A stretch of 44,387 bases of DNA from an uncultured Anaerococcus sp. (GCF_943912825.1 NZ_CALTUX010000016.1:1-44387); one strand, 5' to 3'; shown: positions 18,101 to 26,912, counted from the stretch's first letter. The notes: generated from the sequence alone by a model not told the origin. Translations and numbers: made by a program.

Positions 18101-21100
18101 CTTTGTCGGCAGCTTTCTTTTCGTTTACTAGTTTATAGACTTGGTCATCACTTGTTAATTCAGTTCCAGCTTCGTCATATAATTTTATTTCTGTTCCTGC
18201 TGGAAGATCTTTTACTTGGTCTTTTTCTCTCCAAACTAATTGTGCTTTTAATTGATCAATAGTTGGAGCAAAGTCATTGGTCCAATTGTTTTCAGGATCT
18301 TTAAAGGCTTCTGTTCTTACAAGACCTGTTGTAGATAGGCCTGACCATTCGAAGTAGGCTGTGAATTCATAGTCAGTATTAATCTCGGTATTGTCATTTA
18401 ATAACTTTCTATTATCCCACTTAGTAAATTTCTTTCCAGTTTCTGGAGTGATGTAATACTTGCCTTCAACCTTATCATTAGGTGTTCCGTCAGCCTTTGT
18501 ACCCAATTCTTCTGGAACCGGAAGTAGGTCTGATTTAAGGCCCTTGATTACATCGTAGTATAATTCTGTCTTTGAATTTCCATCTTTATCTGTAAATGCT
18601 CCGCCCTTGTCTGCCTTATAAGTGACTCTGACATATCCTTTTGGTGGGTCTGGAATTTTTTCTCCTTCTTTCGGACTTGGTATTTCAATTACTCTTACGT
18701 CCTTATAATAGAAGGTAATTTCATCTTTACCTGTACCATTGATGCCTAAAAACTCATTTGTTTCTTCGTTTAGATCAAAAAATAGCTGTTGTTGTGGTTT
18801 TTCATTATCAGCCAAAACCCAACCTGGGATTTGTCTGTAGTTTCTGGCATCGTAGTGGCGGTTACCATTTGTAACAAGTTCTTGTTCGATAATAGCCGCA
18901 CCTGCTTCTGTTTCTTTACCCTTAAATCTTTCATCTATATAATTGACCTTGTATTCACGTTTTCTAAATTGTCTATAGAAGAATTTAAAGACATTGTCTT
19001 CTACTTTAGGATTTTCTATTATTTTACTTGAATCGTTAGGATCAGGAATCTTTGCAGGTTCAACACGGAAAGTTTGGAAGAAGGAGTTATTTAGATTATT
19101 AACTCTCTTATTATATTCCTCGTAATCTGTCTTTAGTTCACCTTCTAACTTTTCTTCTAGCTCTTCATGAGGAGCTAGGATATATTCATCATTCTGCCTA
19201 TCTCCTGTTGTGGCCACTAGGTAGCCTGCACGTTTATCTTCAAGCTTATCTTCAAGTTTTTTGACTAATTTATAGTCCTTGTCAAGCATATAGTGTTCGA
19301 CTTTAACATCTACTCTTTGGTTTGGTACCCAAATTGCCTTAAGATATACTGGAGCAACCACGTCGTTTCCGAAAGAGTATAATTCTGGAACCTTATAAGT
19401 TTTACGATATGAGTCATCGATTTCGTCTGTATAGTCACCTGTTGTGGCATCTTTCTTATAATGGATTACTTCCCAGCCCATGAAGTCGTAGCCTTTTTTC
19501 TCTGGCTTGAAGTCTGGTTTTACAAGTTTTTGTCTTTGGATAACTGTGAAGACTTGCTTGTCGCCATCATTTTTTTCTTTTTTAGGATATGTGTTTACTT
19601 CTTCTTGGCCTATGTCACCTTCTTGGATGGTTTTACGTTTTTGAGTTAGTTTTTCTTCCCTTATTGTCTTTAGCTTTCCGCCATCTGGGTCGAAAGTTAC
19701 CTTCCATTTATAATCTGGCTCTCCCCATTTTGCATAGAGATTAAGTGGGTGGAAAGGCATTTTTTCGTCCTTGTTTTCCCATACAAGCTTAGTTCCTGCT
19801 GGGTCTAGGGCCCAGCCCTTAAAGACCATTTGGTCTGAAAGACCTTCTGGTCTTTTGACCTTTAGCTTATTATCTTTTGGGTCAGTGAAAACTAAGTCTG
19901 TAAGGCCTAATTTTTGTAAGTTTTCTGGATTATCTAAAAAGTTTTTTGGGTCTTCTTTGAAATATTCCCTTTCTTCCCTAGGTGTTTTATTAGAAACTAA
20001 TTCCGGACTTAAAACCTTTAGTGGGAATTCATAAAAAGTATCTAATTGGTTTGTGCTATTAAACTCACTATCGTCCTTAATCTTTGATGGGTCGTAGTTA
20101 AACCTTAGTGGATACTTGTTACGAGTATATTTGAAACGGAGGTAGCCATTTTCTTTAAATGCTTGACCACCTTCCTTTGGGTCGCCATATTCGTCGGCAT
20201 CGCTAAAGAAAACTGGGATAAAGTCTAGCTGGCCGATAGGAAGTTTTGTTCCTTGGTTGTTATAGTATGTCCCACAATTATTAGGAGTTATTTCATCACG
20301 CTCATCGTTTAGTTCACCTATTCGATCTTCATCCACGCGGCCATCTTCCTCACTTCCCTCATTTATAACTGGCCATGCAGCTCTAGGATTATAGCCATAA
20401 GGAGTAAAACCTGTTACTATAGGGTATTTGTGACCATACGTTAGTGCATCCGTATCTGCCTTGGTCCTAACAAGGTCGTAACGGATGATGGTTTCTCCAT
20501 CCTTAAAGCCATCCATCCAAAAGTCCATATGGTGAGGGATAGATGGCTTATCCTGTTTTATACCAAAGGATAGAGTTGTGAAGTCGAACCAGTTTAAATT
20601 TATGCTTGTTCCATCACCCTTGTCTATCTGCTTGGTATAACCACCCCAGCTGATGTAATTTGACATATCTAGAAACTCATCTGCATTTAGCCTGTATGGT
20701 GGAGTGTCAAGGTGGAGTGGCCAATTAGGTGTACCATAGTTTGGGCCCCAGCCGAAAGATTGGTAGCCAGGTGTAAAGCCCTTGGTTTGCTTGGCATCGT
20801 TTGGCCACTTATACATCATCTCATTAAATCTAGCCTTGTAGTGGTATAGATTACCTGGACCACCCTTCATTACTGCCTCGCCTTTAGCTTCATCATATCC
20901 CCATATTTCAGGGTAGAAGGTGTTTTCTTCAGGTTGTGCATTGGACTTAGTAAAGTAGAGGTCATAGACTTGTCTGTCGTAGTAGATATTGTAGACAGTC
21001 TTACCTGTTGCATCTACAGATTTGACTAGTTTTACATTCTTAGGGTCCTTGTTTTGATCGGCCGTTAAATCTTGGTTATAAACATAGAACTTGTTTAGAT

Positions 21101-22370
21101 AAAGATCTCTGCTACGATTAAATCTTGCATTAGCCCATATCTTATTTAGACGGGCTTGGTCTAGGTCAGGGAATTTTAAACCATTTACTGGTTCTGCATC
21201 TAGATTTGGTCTTGAGCCTGTGTCTTTGTCCTTATAGACACGAGTGCCCATATAGTCGTATTTTTCTAAAAGAGATGCACCATCTGCATGGTCTGCCTTT
21301 TCTGCCCAGAATTGGACTGCATAGTCTGCCTTTTCCTTGTCCTTCCAAACTGCTGTGAAAGTAAGATTGCTTGCAGGCATAATCAAGTCATTATCAAGCT
21401 TTTCGATAGCTTCGCCGGTTCCAACTTTAATTATTTCATTTGCCTTAAAAGTTTTCCCATCCTTTGTTTTTAAATCAACAGATGGTTTCCAGCCTTGGAA
21501 TTCACCGCCTACTTTTGTAGGAATAGCTTCATCAGCAATTTTAGGCATTACTTGTCCATAGTAAAGGGTACGAGCTGGAAGTGGTGTGCCACCTGCTGTA
21601 TCAAAAATCACATCGTAATGGGCACGGTTGTAGCGGTATTCCAGGATGAAGTTCTCAGCATTTTCTGGAACTTGCATGGTAATTGAGTCTCTTTCAGGCT
21701 CAAATCCCTTTCTTAGAGGATCATTTTCATTCAAAGGACTTACTTCCATAGTAGATCCGGTGTTACCACTTTGAGTTGTTATAAGTTGTCCTTCTTCTCC
21801 CACCGTACCGTCGGGATTGGTGTACTTGCTAAAGTCTTCTAGGTCTTGGAAAACGTGTTTGATTTTGATTTCATTTTTCTTGGCCTTGTAGCGATAATCT
21901 TGGTTTGCTTCGTGTCTTAGGCCTATTATGGCATCGCCACTTGTTAGACCATTTTCTGCTGCATCCTTGACAATGTCATAGTTGATTTTATAGTCATCTT
22001 CTAGCTGAGATTTGTCATAACCAGCAAGGTCTGGTAAAGTTATGGTCTTATTAACCTTTTCTTTTTCAGCATCACTTGCCGCCTCTCCTACACTTGCTAT
22101 GTAAGGTTGGTAGTTTATTTCATACTTTTCGCCCCTCTGGACCTTATAGTCTGTACGCAAGGTATAGATATCTGGTTGGGCTGGGTTTTTAATTAAATCC
22201 TCTGCTTTCTTGCCCTTATCCAGTTTTGCTACTTTGACTGGCATCTTGCTATTGATAATCTCACTTGGTGGAGAATCTAAGCTAGGCATACTCGCAAAAG
22301 CTGGGGCTATATTTGATGCCATCATAATAGTGGCTATCAAAAATGCCGTACACTTTCTAATTCTTTTCAT
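15108..22370 (-). CDS. Giant secreted InlB B-repeat protein without a sorting signal (2420 aa)
   Basis: Signal peptide MKRIRKCTAFLIATIMMASN continues to a cut after AFA-26. The ATG at 22370 is chosen because GGAGG (22377-22381) lies 6 nt before it and touches the alternative ATG at 22376. Contents: an N-terminal region; InlB B-repeats (about 250-345 and 890-1015); a Trp-rich unassigned segment (about 476-718); MucBP-like stretches (1020-1230); a Rib-like domain (about 1358-1453); YYVNP modules (1490-1580 and 1590-1695); further InlB/YYVNP units to about 2330; and an Ig-like C-terminal domain. It ends in DTREYRVR with no LPXTG-like motif, hydrophobic helix or charged tail, so its retention at the surface is unexplained. 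First gene of the operon; the wall-anchored giant follows after 4 nt. Confidence 0.88.
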   Translation of the reverse strand: MKRIRKCTAFLIATIMMASNIAPAFASMPSLDSPPSEIINSKMPVKVAKLDKGKKAEDLIKNPAQPDIYTLRTDYKVQRGEKYEINYQPYIASVGEAASDAEKEKVNKTITLPDLAGYDKSQLEDDYKINYDIVKDAAENGLTSGDAIIGLRHEANQDYRYKAKKNEIKIKHVFQDLEDFSKYTNPDGTVGEEGQLITTQSGNTGSTMEVSPLNENDPLRKGFEPERDSITMQVPENAENFILEYRYNRAHYDVIFDTAGGTPLPARTLYYGQVMPKIADEAIPTKVGGEFQGWKPSVDLKTKDGKTFKANEIIKVGTGEAIEKLDNDLIMPASNLTFTAVWKDKEKADYAVQFWAEKADHADGASLLEKYDYMGTRVYKDKDTGSRPNLDAEPVNGLKFPDLDQARLNKIWANARFNRSRDLYLNKFYVYNQDLTADQNKDPKNVKLVKSVDATGKTVYNIYYDRQVYDLYFTKSNAQPEENTFYPEIWGYDEAKGEAVMKGGPGNLYHYKARFNEMMYKWPNDAKQTKGFTPGYQSFGWGPNYGTPNWPLHLDTPPYRLNADEFLDMSNYISWGGYTKQIDKGDGTSINLNWFDFTTLSFGIKQDKPSIPHHMDFWMDGFKDGETIIRYDLVRTKADTDALTYGHKYPIVTGFTPYGYNPRAAWPVINEGSEEDGRVDEDRIGELNDERDEITPNNCGTYYNNQGTKLPIGQLDFIPVFFSDADEYGDPKEGGQAFKENGYLRFKYTRNKYPLRFNYDPSKIKDDSEFNSTNQLDTFYEFPLKVLSPELVSNKTPREEREYFKEDPKNFLDNPENLQKLGLTDLVFTDPKDNKLKVKRPEGLSDQMVFKGWALDPAGTKLVWENKDEKMPFHPLNLYAKWGEPDYKWKVTFDPDGGKLKTIREEKLTQKRKTIQEGDIGQEEVNTYPKKEKNDGDKQVFTVIQRQKLVKPDFKPEKKGYDFMGWEVIHYKKDATTGDYTDEIDDSYRKTYKVPELYSFGNDVVAPVYLKAIWVPNQRVDVKVEHYMLDKDYKLVKKLEDKLEDKRAGYLVATTGDRQNDEYILAPHEELEEKLEGELKTDYEEYNKRVNNLNNSFFQTFRVEPAKIPDPNDSSKIIENPKVEDNVFKFFYRQFRKREYKVNYIDERFKGKETEAGAAIIEQELVTNGNRHYDARNYRQIPGWVLADNEKPQQQLFFDLNEETNEFLGINGTGKDEITFYYKDVRVIEIPSPKEGEKIPDPPKGYVRVTYKADKGGAFTDKDGNSKTELYYDVIKGLKSDLLPVPEELGTKADGTPNDKVEGKYYITPETGKKFTKWDNRKLLNDNTEINTDYEFTAYFEWSGLSTTGLVRTEAFKDPENNWTNDFAPTIDQLKAQLVWREKDQVKDLPAGTEIKLYDEAGTELTSDDQVYKLVNEKKAADKDQLVRIVNVKAKVTFKDGKEPQELDIPITVYKNVYEALNKKGDKPLFLTEAEGKDAKDGGLKDVTGNYVKVTVQPTEKNTNKDVKVYYVNPKAWVNIPEVEWSEADKDKYDFLKWTADKKEQNENKEENGIFDFSKRHKFTDKETLIKPLFTNDVVEQKEGEDKPKVPNNFVKVIVKTTDKATTESTQTFWVNPTKEVAISVAEPTGKTDQEVDIPNLGKKKVNYIFKEWQKVKAGEADNKLKDLTPAKINLASHKYTDKVTVIEAAYKKSIQPGKIEEPLKTKKLDTPQGKEITNDDLIKQITPQEGKEIESIEVISKPDPSNPGKTEAKVIVKYKDGTTQGTDDNPVVIPVEVHKNIIPEAPGGERPKDAMENYVKVIFTAGDGGSLSGNLVYYVSPEVEVDMTDSAGEITKKPSVGYFVNGENWTNKDNKTLKGTFTESETEFVFNFDKYDNIIEKTDNPNQVIPKDYVKVTFKAEKEGSKGKLINKEGNQVVEKVFYVNPKAGIKLVELADGQTAGEKQLAVPKTQPAEHYEDDKWYEDIDTTNPITSERIHVAKFKLVKVTLTYKDGGATTGTVPESVTVDHGTSVGLANPGSLAKDNSSFAGWKLDGDDTIYKPGEQVTLEKARTATAQWTLNGHTVTFDTKGGTEVPSQTVIHCGKLTTVTPPTQDKKVFMGWKEKGKENEAPYFDLTSSITEDKTLIAIWQDAVQEINDGDTVEDQFIKVTFLKGKHGTLYFDPNENLEKVTYKVAKDYTFEEALQNGMGVPGIKADKYYKPKDENEGWDKVKELNKQDIEFTAQYEPEADVIPIDPETSDEDIKNEKPEGMVLVTFSVDENKAFMDGASKFYVKANTRVDIPTPVVHPRTLDNDEPNDYEFNGWNFEKDEEDKYKFIFTGDTNIDDGKLVKPIITLRHPRSNAAIVYVHEITEGATAYIEVIRGSNSPVLIEAVTNEDGDLVFKVPRELGGKLRRRDKIIAYSKLNNVQSDTREYRVR
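20217..20945 (-). other. Trp-rich domain of unknown fold inside the 2420-aa protein
   Basis: Residues about 476-718 of the protein are not repeat-like. They are rich in Trp, Tyr, Pro and Gly (for example YQSFGWGPNYGTPNWPLHL and NYISWGGYTKQ) and sit between InlB-type modules. I do not recognise the domain. Aromatic-rich composition is compatible with a ligand- or glycan-binding head, but this is inference. Confidence 0.45.
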
Positions 22371-22381
22371 AGGCATCCTCC

Positions 22382-22402
22382 AATTCTTGTCCTATAAGAA
22401 TT
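22382..22402 (-). promoter_or_regulatory. Inverted repeat next to the ribosome site of the giant-protein mRNA
   Basis: AATTCTT and AAGAATT form a perfect 7-bp stem with a 7-nt loop, abutting GGAGG at 22377-22381. In the mRNA leader it could modulate ribosome access. It might also be an operator; function is not shown. Confidence 0.4.
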
Positions 22403-22433
22403 TACTCTATTAATTTGTTAGGTGATTCTTATG

Positions 22434-22462
22434 ATTATATTATATATCAAAAGCTCTATAAA
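22434..22462 (-). promoter_or_regulatory. Promoter of the giant surface-protein operon
   Basis: TATAAT at 22434-22439 with a second overlapping TATAAT at 22439-22444. A weak -35 (TTTATA, 22457-22462) lies 17 bp upstream of the first. The predicted leader is about 55 nt. Confidence 0.45.
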
Positions 22463-22562
22463 AGGAAGCCTATTTCTCAAGTTTTTAAGTATATTACTTT
22501 ATTTGAACAATTTTGTTAAAATGTTCACTATTTACATTTAGTGATATTTTTTAGGCCGAAAG

Positions 22563-22568
22563 TATAAT
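22563..22568 (+). promoter_or_regulatory. -10 element for the MoxR/VWA operon
   Basis: TATAAT 16 nt before the ATG at 22585, with SD GGAGGTG between them. No convincing -35 at 16-18 bp. It is divergent from the giant-protein promoter. Confidence 0.4.
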
Positions 22569-22584
22569 AAAACGGAGGTGTAAA

Positions 22585-23490
22585 ATGATAAATTATTTAA
22601 AAGACCAGGGCATAAATGAAAATTTGATTGCCCTTTTAGAAAAATATAGAAAAGAAAATGGAATCGATGATTCTGATAGGGTCATTAAGCCAGAATATAA
22701 ATATTATGGAAAAGAAGTCTTAGAAGAGGCAATTGCAGCCCTTCTTGCAGGCAAAAATATCCTACTTACAGGAGCCAAGGCTACGGGGAAAAATGTCCTT
22801 GCTGCCAACCTTGCCTATTTATTTAAAAGGCCAGCCTATGATATTTCCTTCCACGTCAATACAGACTTCGCATCCCTTATAGGGGCTGATACCTTTAAGG
22901 ATGGGGAGGTCAAATTTAGGAAGGGCCCGATTTTTGAAGCTGCCCTTAATGGTGGTTTTGCAATCTTAGATGAGATCAACATGGCCAAAAACGAAGCGAT
23001 ATCAGTCCTACACGCTAGTCTCGACCATAGAAGAATTATTGAAATCTCTGGCTTTGACAAGATAAGACTTGACCCAAATACAAGATTTATAGGCACTATG
23101 AACTACGGCTATGTCGGCACTCGTGAACTAAATGAGGCCCTTGCTTCTAGGTTTATGATTATAAATGTGCCAAACATAAGCGAATCTAACCTTGATAAGC
23201 TCCTTTGTGATAATTTCCCAAAATTAAAAGAAAAATACCGCAAGGCCTTTATAGATGTCTTTATATCCCTACAAACAAAAAGCGAAAATAACGAGATATC
23301 AACCAAGCCAGTCGACCTTAGGGGCTTAATTGGAGCAATCGAGATAATGAGAGTGGGCCTTAATCCTTATAAGGCAATCATGATGGGTCTTGTAAATAAG
23401 TCCTTTGATGCCTTTGAAAGGGAGATAGTCCTTGATGCTATCAAAACAAAAATACCTGAATCAATAGATGAGAGTGTCTTTGATGAATGA
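22585..23490 (+). CDS. MoxR-like AAA+ ATPase with an unusual Walker A
   Basis: 301-aa AAA+ ATPase of the MoxR/CbbQ group, proteins that act as chaperones for metalloenzymes or surface complexes, usually with a VWA partner. Walker A reads GAKATGKN (63-70), with Asn where Thr/Ser normally follows the Lys. Walker B is AILDEIN (126-132), sensor 1 includes GTMNYGYVGTR (170-180), and Arg189 in ASRF is a possible arginine finger. SD GGAGGTG lies 5 nt before the ATG. The last 8 bp overlap the VWA gene. Substrate proteins are unknown. The divergent giant-protein operon is the nearest neighbour, but a link is speculative. Confidence 0.82.
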   Translation: MINYLKDQGINENLIALLEKYRKENGIDDSDRVIKPEYKYYGKEVLEEAIAALLAGKNILLTGAKATGKNVLAANLAYLFKRPAYDISFHVNTDFASLIGADTFKDGEVKFRKGPIFEAALNGGFAILDEINMAKNEAISVLHASLDHRRIIEISGFDKIRLDPNTRFIGTMNYGYVGTRELNEALASRFMIINVPNISESNLDKLLCDNFPKLKEKYRKAFIDVFISLQTKSENNEISTKPVDLRGLIGAIEIMRVGLNPYKAIMMGLVNKSFDAFEREIVLDAIKTKIPESIDESVFDE

Positions 23491-25213
23491 AAATTATGAA
23501 AAAATAAGAGAATACAACATAATTTGGGACTTTGCGGATGATTACAAATTCATCCCTAAAAAGTCCTATCCCATGGATCAAGTCTATAAAAATATGACAA
23601 CGGGCTTTATCATAAAGACCTTTGATTTTGATATGCTTGATTCTTTCTTTGCTTATTTAAGAGATGAAAATCCCTTCTATGAAGAATTTACCTTTATAAC
23701 AAATCTCTTGCTTGAGGATATAGCCTTTAAAAGTCTAAAAGATTCTAATTTGGTAATAGAAAGGCTCAGAAAGACCTACGCAAGTAAAATCCTACGCAAA
23801 TACCGCTACCATGAGGCAGATGACCTAAAAGAACAAATTGAAAAGGCCTACTATGGCAAGGTCTTAGGCAAGCCAATCACAGAGGGAACCCTTTTTAGAA
23901 ATATTTACGATGAGATTTTTAAAATATATTCTTTAGATACGGCAGAATTAATTGATAAGTTAAATAAGGTCTTTAAGTCGTATTTTGCCTTTGAAAGGTC
24001 AGAAGAAAACCAGACCCTCCTTAATGAGATGATCAAGGATAAGGAGCCAAAAGACTTTAAATCTTCTAAAAAGGATGAGGAAAAGGCGGATTTTTCTGAT
24101 GAATTTATCAAGGACCAATTTAACATAGGTTCTGCAGAATTTACAGGCAATATCTACCTAGAAGATAAAAAAAAGGACAATGACAGGCACCTAATCCTTT
24201 TAAATGCTGATACAAAGGGCTATCACTCAAGTGATGAATTTATAGAAGACTTCTACGGCAAAAGTATCTATCCAGAGGCAAAAGTTAGAGCCCTAGAAGA
24301 AAAAGTTGCCAAGGGAGTCCATGCTGGCAAGAGCCTTTATTTTACCAAGGGAATCTATAAGGATAGTCCAAATGCCAGATTTTATAAGAAAAATAGGGAT
24401 GAAGTTTATGAAAAAAACAAGACCTATATAGAAAAAAACCTAGCTATTAACAACCGTTCGATTAAGGAACTTGCCCAGACTATAAAAAATTCTATAGCTA
24501 ATTATGAAGACTTTTCAGAAATTTCTAAATCCTACGGCATGGTTGATTCTACCAAGGCCTGGAGGGCATCTGTCCTAAAGGATTTTAATATCTTTGACAA
24601 TATAGAAAATGACGATGTAAGTAGCTTTAAGGTGGACTTGCTCCTAGATTCATCAGCCAGTCAAAATAAAAGGCAAGAGATAATAGCCAACCAAGCCTAC
24701 ATCATAGAAAATGCCATGGATGAAGTTGGAATTCCAATCAGGGTCATGTCTTATTCGACCCTAAGAGATCACACAGTCTTTAATATTTTTAGGGACTATG
24801 ATGAAAAACACAAAAACAATGAGATTTATAAATACTTTGCCTCAGGATCAAATAGAGATGGCCTAGCCTTTAAGCTTTTAAATGAGCTAATAGATAAGAC
24901 TAAGGACAATGAAAAGCACATCCTAATAATCCTTTCAGATGGCAGACCCAACGATGAAAAGGCAAATATAAATACAGTTAAGCTCCTTCAAAAAGACCAA
25001 TATGTGGGAGAGCTTGCTGTAAATGACACAGCCAAGGAGATCAGAAATATAAAAAACGAAGAGGTATCAGTTCTTGGGGTCTTTACAGGCGAAGACGAAG
25101 ATTTAGAAAATGCCAAGCTAATCTACGGGGCAGATTTTTGTAGGATAAGTAGCCTAGAAAACTTCTCCAAGGTCGTATCAATCTTTATAAAAAATACAAT
25201 TATGAAAATGTAA
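23483..25213 (+). CDS. VWA-domain protein (CobT/NorD-like partner of the MoxR ATPase)
   Basis: 576-aa soluble protein. The N-terminal two thirds are helical and charged, with no recognised domain. The C-terminal von Willebrand A domain (about residues 388-576) keeps a complete metal site: DSSAS in VDLLLDSSASQNKRQ, a Thr in MSYSTLRDH and the Asp of ILSDGRPND. Such proteins pair with MoxR ATPases in chelatase-like or maturation complexes. The start is ATG 23483, overlapping the ATPase stop (ATGAATGA). An upstream in-frame ATG at 23468 lacks a ribosome site. No chelatase or oxidase target gene is nearby, so the target is unknown. Confidence 0.8.
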   Translation: MNENYEKIREYNIIWDFADDYKFIPKKSYPMDQVYKNMTTGFIIKTFDFDMLDSFFAYLRDENPFYEEFTFITNLLLEDIAFKSLKDSNLVIERLRKTYASKILRKYRYHEADDLKEQIEKAYYGKVLGKPITEGTLFRNIYDEIFKIYSLDTAELIDKLNKVFKSYFAFERSEENQTLLNEMIKDKEPKDFKSSKKDEEKADFSDEFIKDQFNIGSAEFTGNIYLEDKKKDNDRHLILLNADTKGYHSSDEFIEDFYGKSIYPEAKVRALEEKVAKGVHAGKSLYFTKGIYKDSPNARFYKKNRDEVYEKNKTYIEKNLAINNRSIKELAQTIKNSIANYEDFSEISKSYGMVDSTKAWRASVLKDFNIFDNIENDDVSSFKVDLLLDSSASQNKRQEIIANQAYIIENAMDEVGIPIRVMSYSTLRDHTVFNIFRDYDEKHKNNEIYKYFASGSNRDGLAFKLLNELIDKTKDNEKHILIILSDGRPNDEKANINTVKLLQKDQYVGELAVNDTAKEIRNIKNEEVSVLGVFTGEDEDLENAKLIYGADFCRISSLENFSKVVSIFIKNTIMKM

Positions 25214-25276
25214 AAAGAGCTAGAACCTAGCTTTCCAAACGTCAAAGCATTGGAAGGCTAAGGTCTTAGCTCTTTT
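25213..25276. terminator. Bidirectional terminator between the VWA gene and murJ
   Basis: A long imperfect stem (25213-25238 against 25250-25276) starts AAAAAGAGCTA and ends TAGCTCTTTTTT. It has a ~11-nt loop and T runs on both strands, and sits exactly between two convergent stop codons. Confidence 0.85.
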
Positions 25277-26848
25277 TTAGTATCTCTTTTTTCTTCTTTT
25301 CTTAGCTACTCGCTTTTCCTTTTGCTTTTTACCAAATATCTTGTGGTAAATTTGATTGACTAGATCCATCACTTCTGGAATCCTAGCAATCAATATAAGG
25401 AAAACATAGACAAGGCCTGCCACAATGATTGCTCCAAAAAGAGCTAGGATGTGGCTTATTTTACCAGCTAGTCCCCCATAAGTTAGGTGGGCTAGGTAGG
25501 CCATTAGTAAAGTGACAAGGATGATTTTGCAAAGGGAAATGGCAGCCTGCCTAAAGTTAAAGGCCCCAAAATTGTCCCTAAATTTATAAAGCATGAGGCT
25601 AGATCCTATGGCTGTTGATAAAACTGTCGCATAGGCTAGGCCCTCTAAGTCAAAATACTTAATTAAGACAAAGTTTAGAATTACATTTAAAACCTGCTGG
25701 ATAACTACAATTATAACTGGTGTCTTGCTATCGCCAACCGCATAAAATCCCCTATCAACCACATCTGTAAGAGATTGAAAAATTATATAAGGAGCGTAGG
25801 CTGTAAGCAAGCTTGCAACTATGGCTGTGTCATCGCTTGTAAAGGCATTTCTCTCAAAAACAAGCTCAATTATTGGTCTAGATAGAACCATCATGCCGAT
25901 TGTGGCAGGTATTACTAGACTCATAGTAGTGACAACTGCAGATGATATTTCCCCCTTCATCTGGTGAATTTCTCCAGCCTGGCCCAAATGGGCAATCTTT
26001 GGAAAGATGGCTGTGGTTACAGAAACTGTGATTACACCTGTGATTAGGGTAAGCATGGTCTTTGAGTAAAATAGCTTTGATATGGCAGCCTTTCCAAAAA
26101 ATGCAGAAGCCATAGAGTTATCAGCGATGATTGAAAGCTCACCTGCCGCAGATGATATTATAATTGGAATTGATATAAGCATTAAGCTTCTAACATATTT
26201 ATTGTGAATATCAAATGTTCTCTTATGCTCATATCCTGCAGCTCTTGCGGCCTTTGGAAAGAGGATGTACTGGAGGACATTTCCCAAAAGTGATCCTATT
26301 ATCAAAAGATAAGGATTACCAGTAACTCCGGTTAGGATGGTGAAAATAATAATTATCACATTCATCAAGATACCGGTGATGGCTGGGTCAAAGAAATTAC
26401 CCTTTAGATTTAGATATCCCCTAAAAACTGCTGAATAAAGGTAGGCAAAAACTGCAAACATCATTATCCTGGTATAATTTGTGGCTAAATCTAGCCATTC
26501 TCCATCTAAGGATGGACTTAACATCTTTGAAAATGGTCTTGCAAAAATTATCCCAAGAATGACAGCAATTAGGCCAAATCGCATCAAGATATTAAAAATA
26601 TTTGATGTGAATTCCTCAGCGGCCGCTTCGCCTTCCTCGTTTTTTGCCTTGTTATATATTGGTATGAAACCTGAAATAATACCTACTGCCACAAAGTTTG
26701 CTGCAACTACTGGCAGGGTATTGGCTGTTGTGTAAATGCTTTTTAGATCACTTGCCCCGATAAATGATGCCATTACAGCCTCTCTGGCAAAGCCAAAGAC
26801 TTTGGAGACTATGGTTATGATCATAAGCATGAGTGTTGTTTGTCCCAT
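25277..26848 (-). CDS. murJ: MurJ/MviN-family lipid II flippase
   Basis: 523-aa polytopic membrane protein of the MOP superfamily. The opening TIVSKVFGFAREAVMASFIG is the family hallmark, followed by about 14 hydrophobic helices (for example FVAVGIISGFIPIYN and DVVDRGFYAVGDSKTPV). MurJ proteins flip lipid II to the outer face for peptidoglycan synthesis. The C-terminus is a basic tail (KQKEKRVAKKRRKKRY), likely cytoplasmic. SD GAGAGG lies upstream of the ATG, with its own promoter at 26877-26905. A polysaccharide-flippase role cannot be excluded, but the N-terminal motif favours MurJ. Confidence 0.87.
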   Translation of the reverse strand: MGQTTLMLMIITIVSKVFGFAREAVMASFIGASDLKSIYTTANTLPVVAANFVAVGIISGFIPIYNKAKNEEGEAAAEEFTSNIFNILMRFGLIAVILGIIFARPFSKMLSPSLDGEWLDLATNYTRIMMFAVFAYLYSAVFRGYLNLKGNFFDPAITGILMNVIIIIFTILTGVTGNPYLLIIGSLLGNVLQYILFPKAARAAGYEHKRTFDIHNKYVRSLMLISIPIIISSAAGELSIIADNSMASAFFGKAAISKLFYSKTMLTLITGVITVSVTTAIFPKIAHLGQAGEIHQMKGEISSAVVTTMSLVIPATIGMMVLSRPIIELVFERNAFTSDDTAIVASLLTAYAPYIIFQSLTDVVDRGFYAVGDSKTPVIIVVIQQVLNVILNFVLIKYFDLEGLAYATVLSTAIGSSLMLYKFRDNFGAFNFRQAAISLCKIILVTLLMAYLAHLTYGGLAGKISHILALFGAIIVAGLVYVFLILIARIPEVMDLVNQIYHKIFGKKQKEKRVAKKRRKKRY

Positions 26849-26876
26849 AAGAACCTCTCTTTATATCATATTTGTT

Positions 26877-26905
26877 ATTATATCATTTAAGCTTATAAAG
26901 GACAA
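26877..26905 (-). promoter_or_regulatory. Promoter of murJ
   Basis: -35 TTGTCC (26900-26905), exact 17-bp spacer, -10 TATAAT (26877-26882), in the 64-bp gap after the CydC-like gene. No terminator is visible between the two genes, so read-through from upstream is also possible. Confidence 0.65.
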
Positions 26906-26912
26906 ATATATA

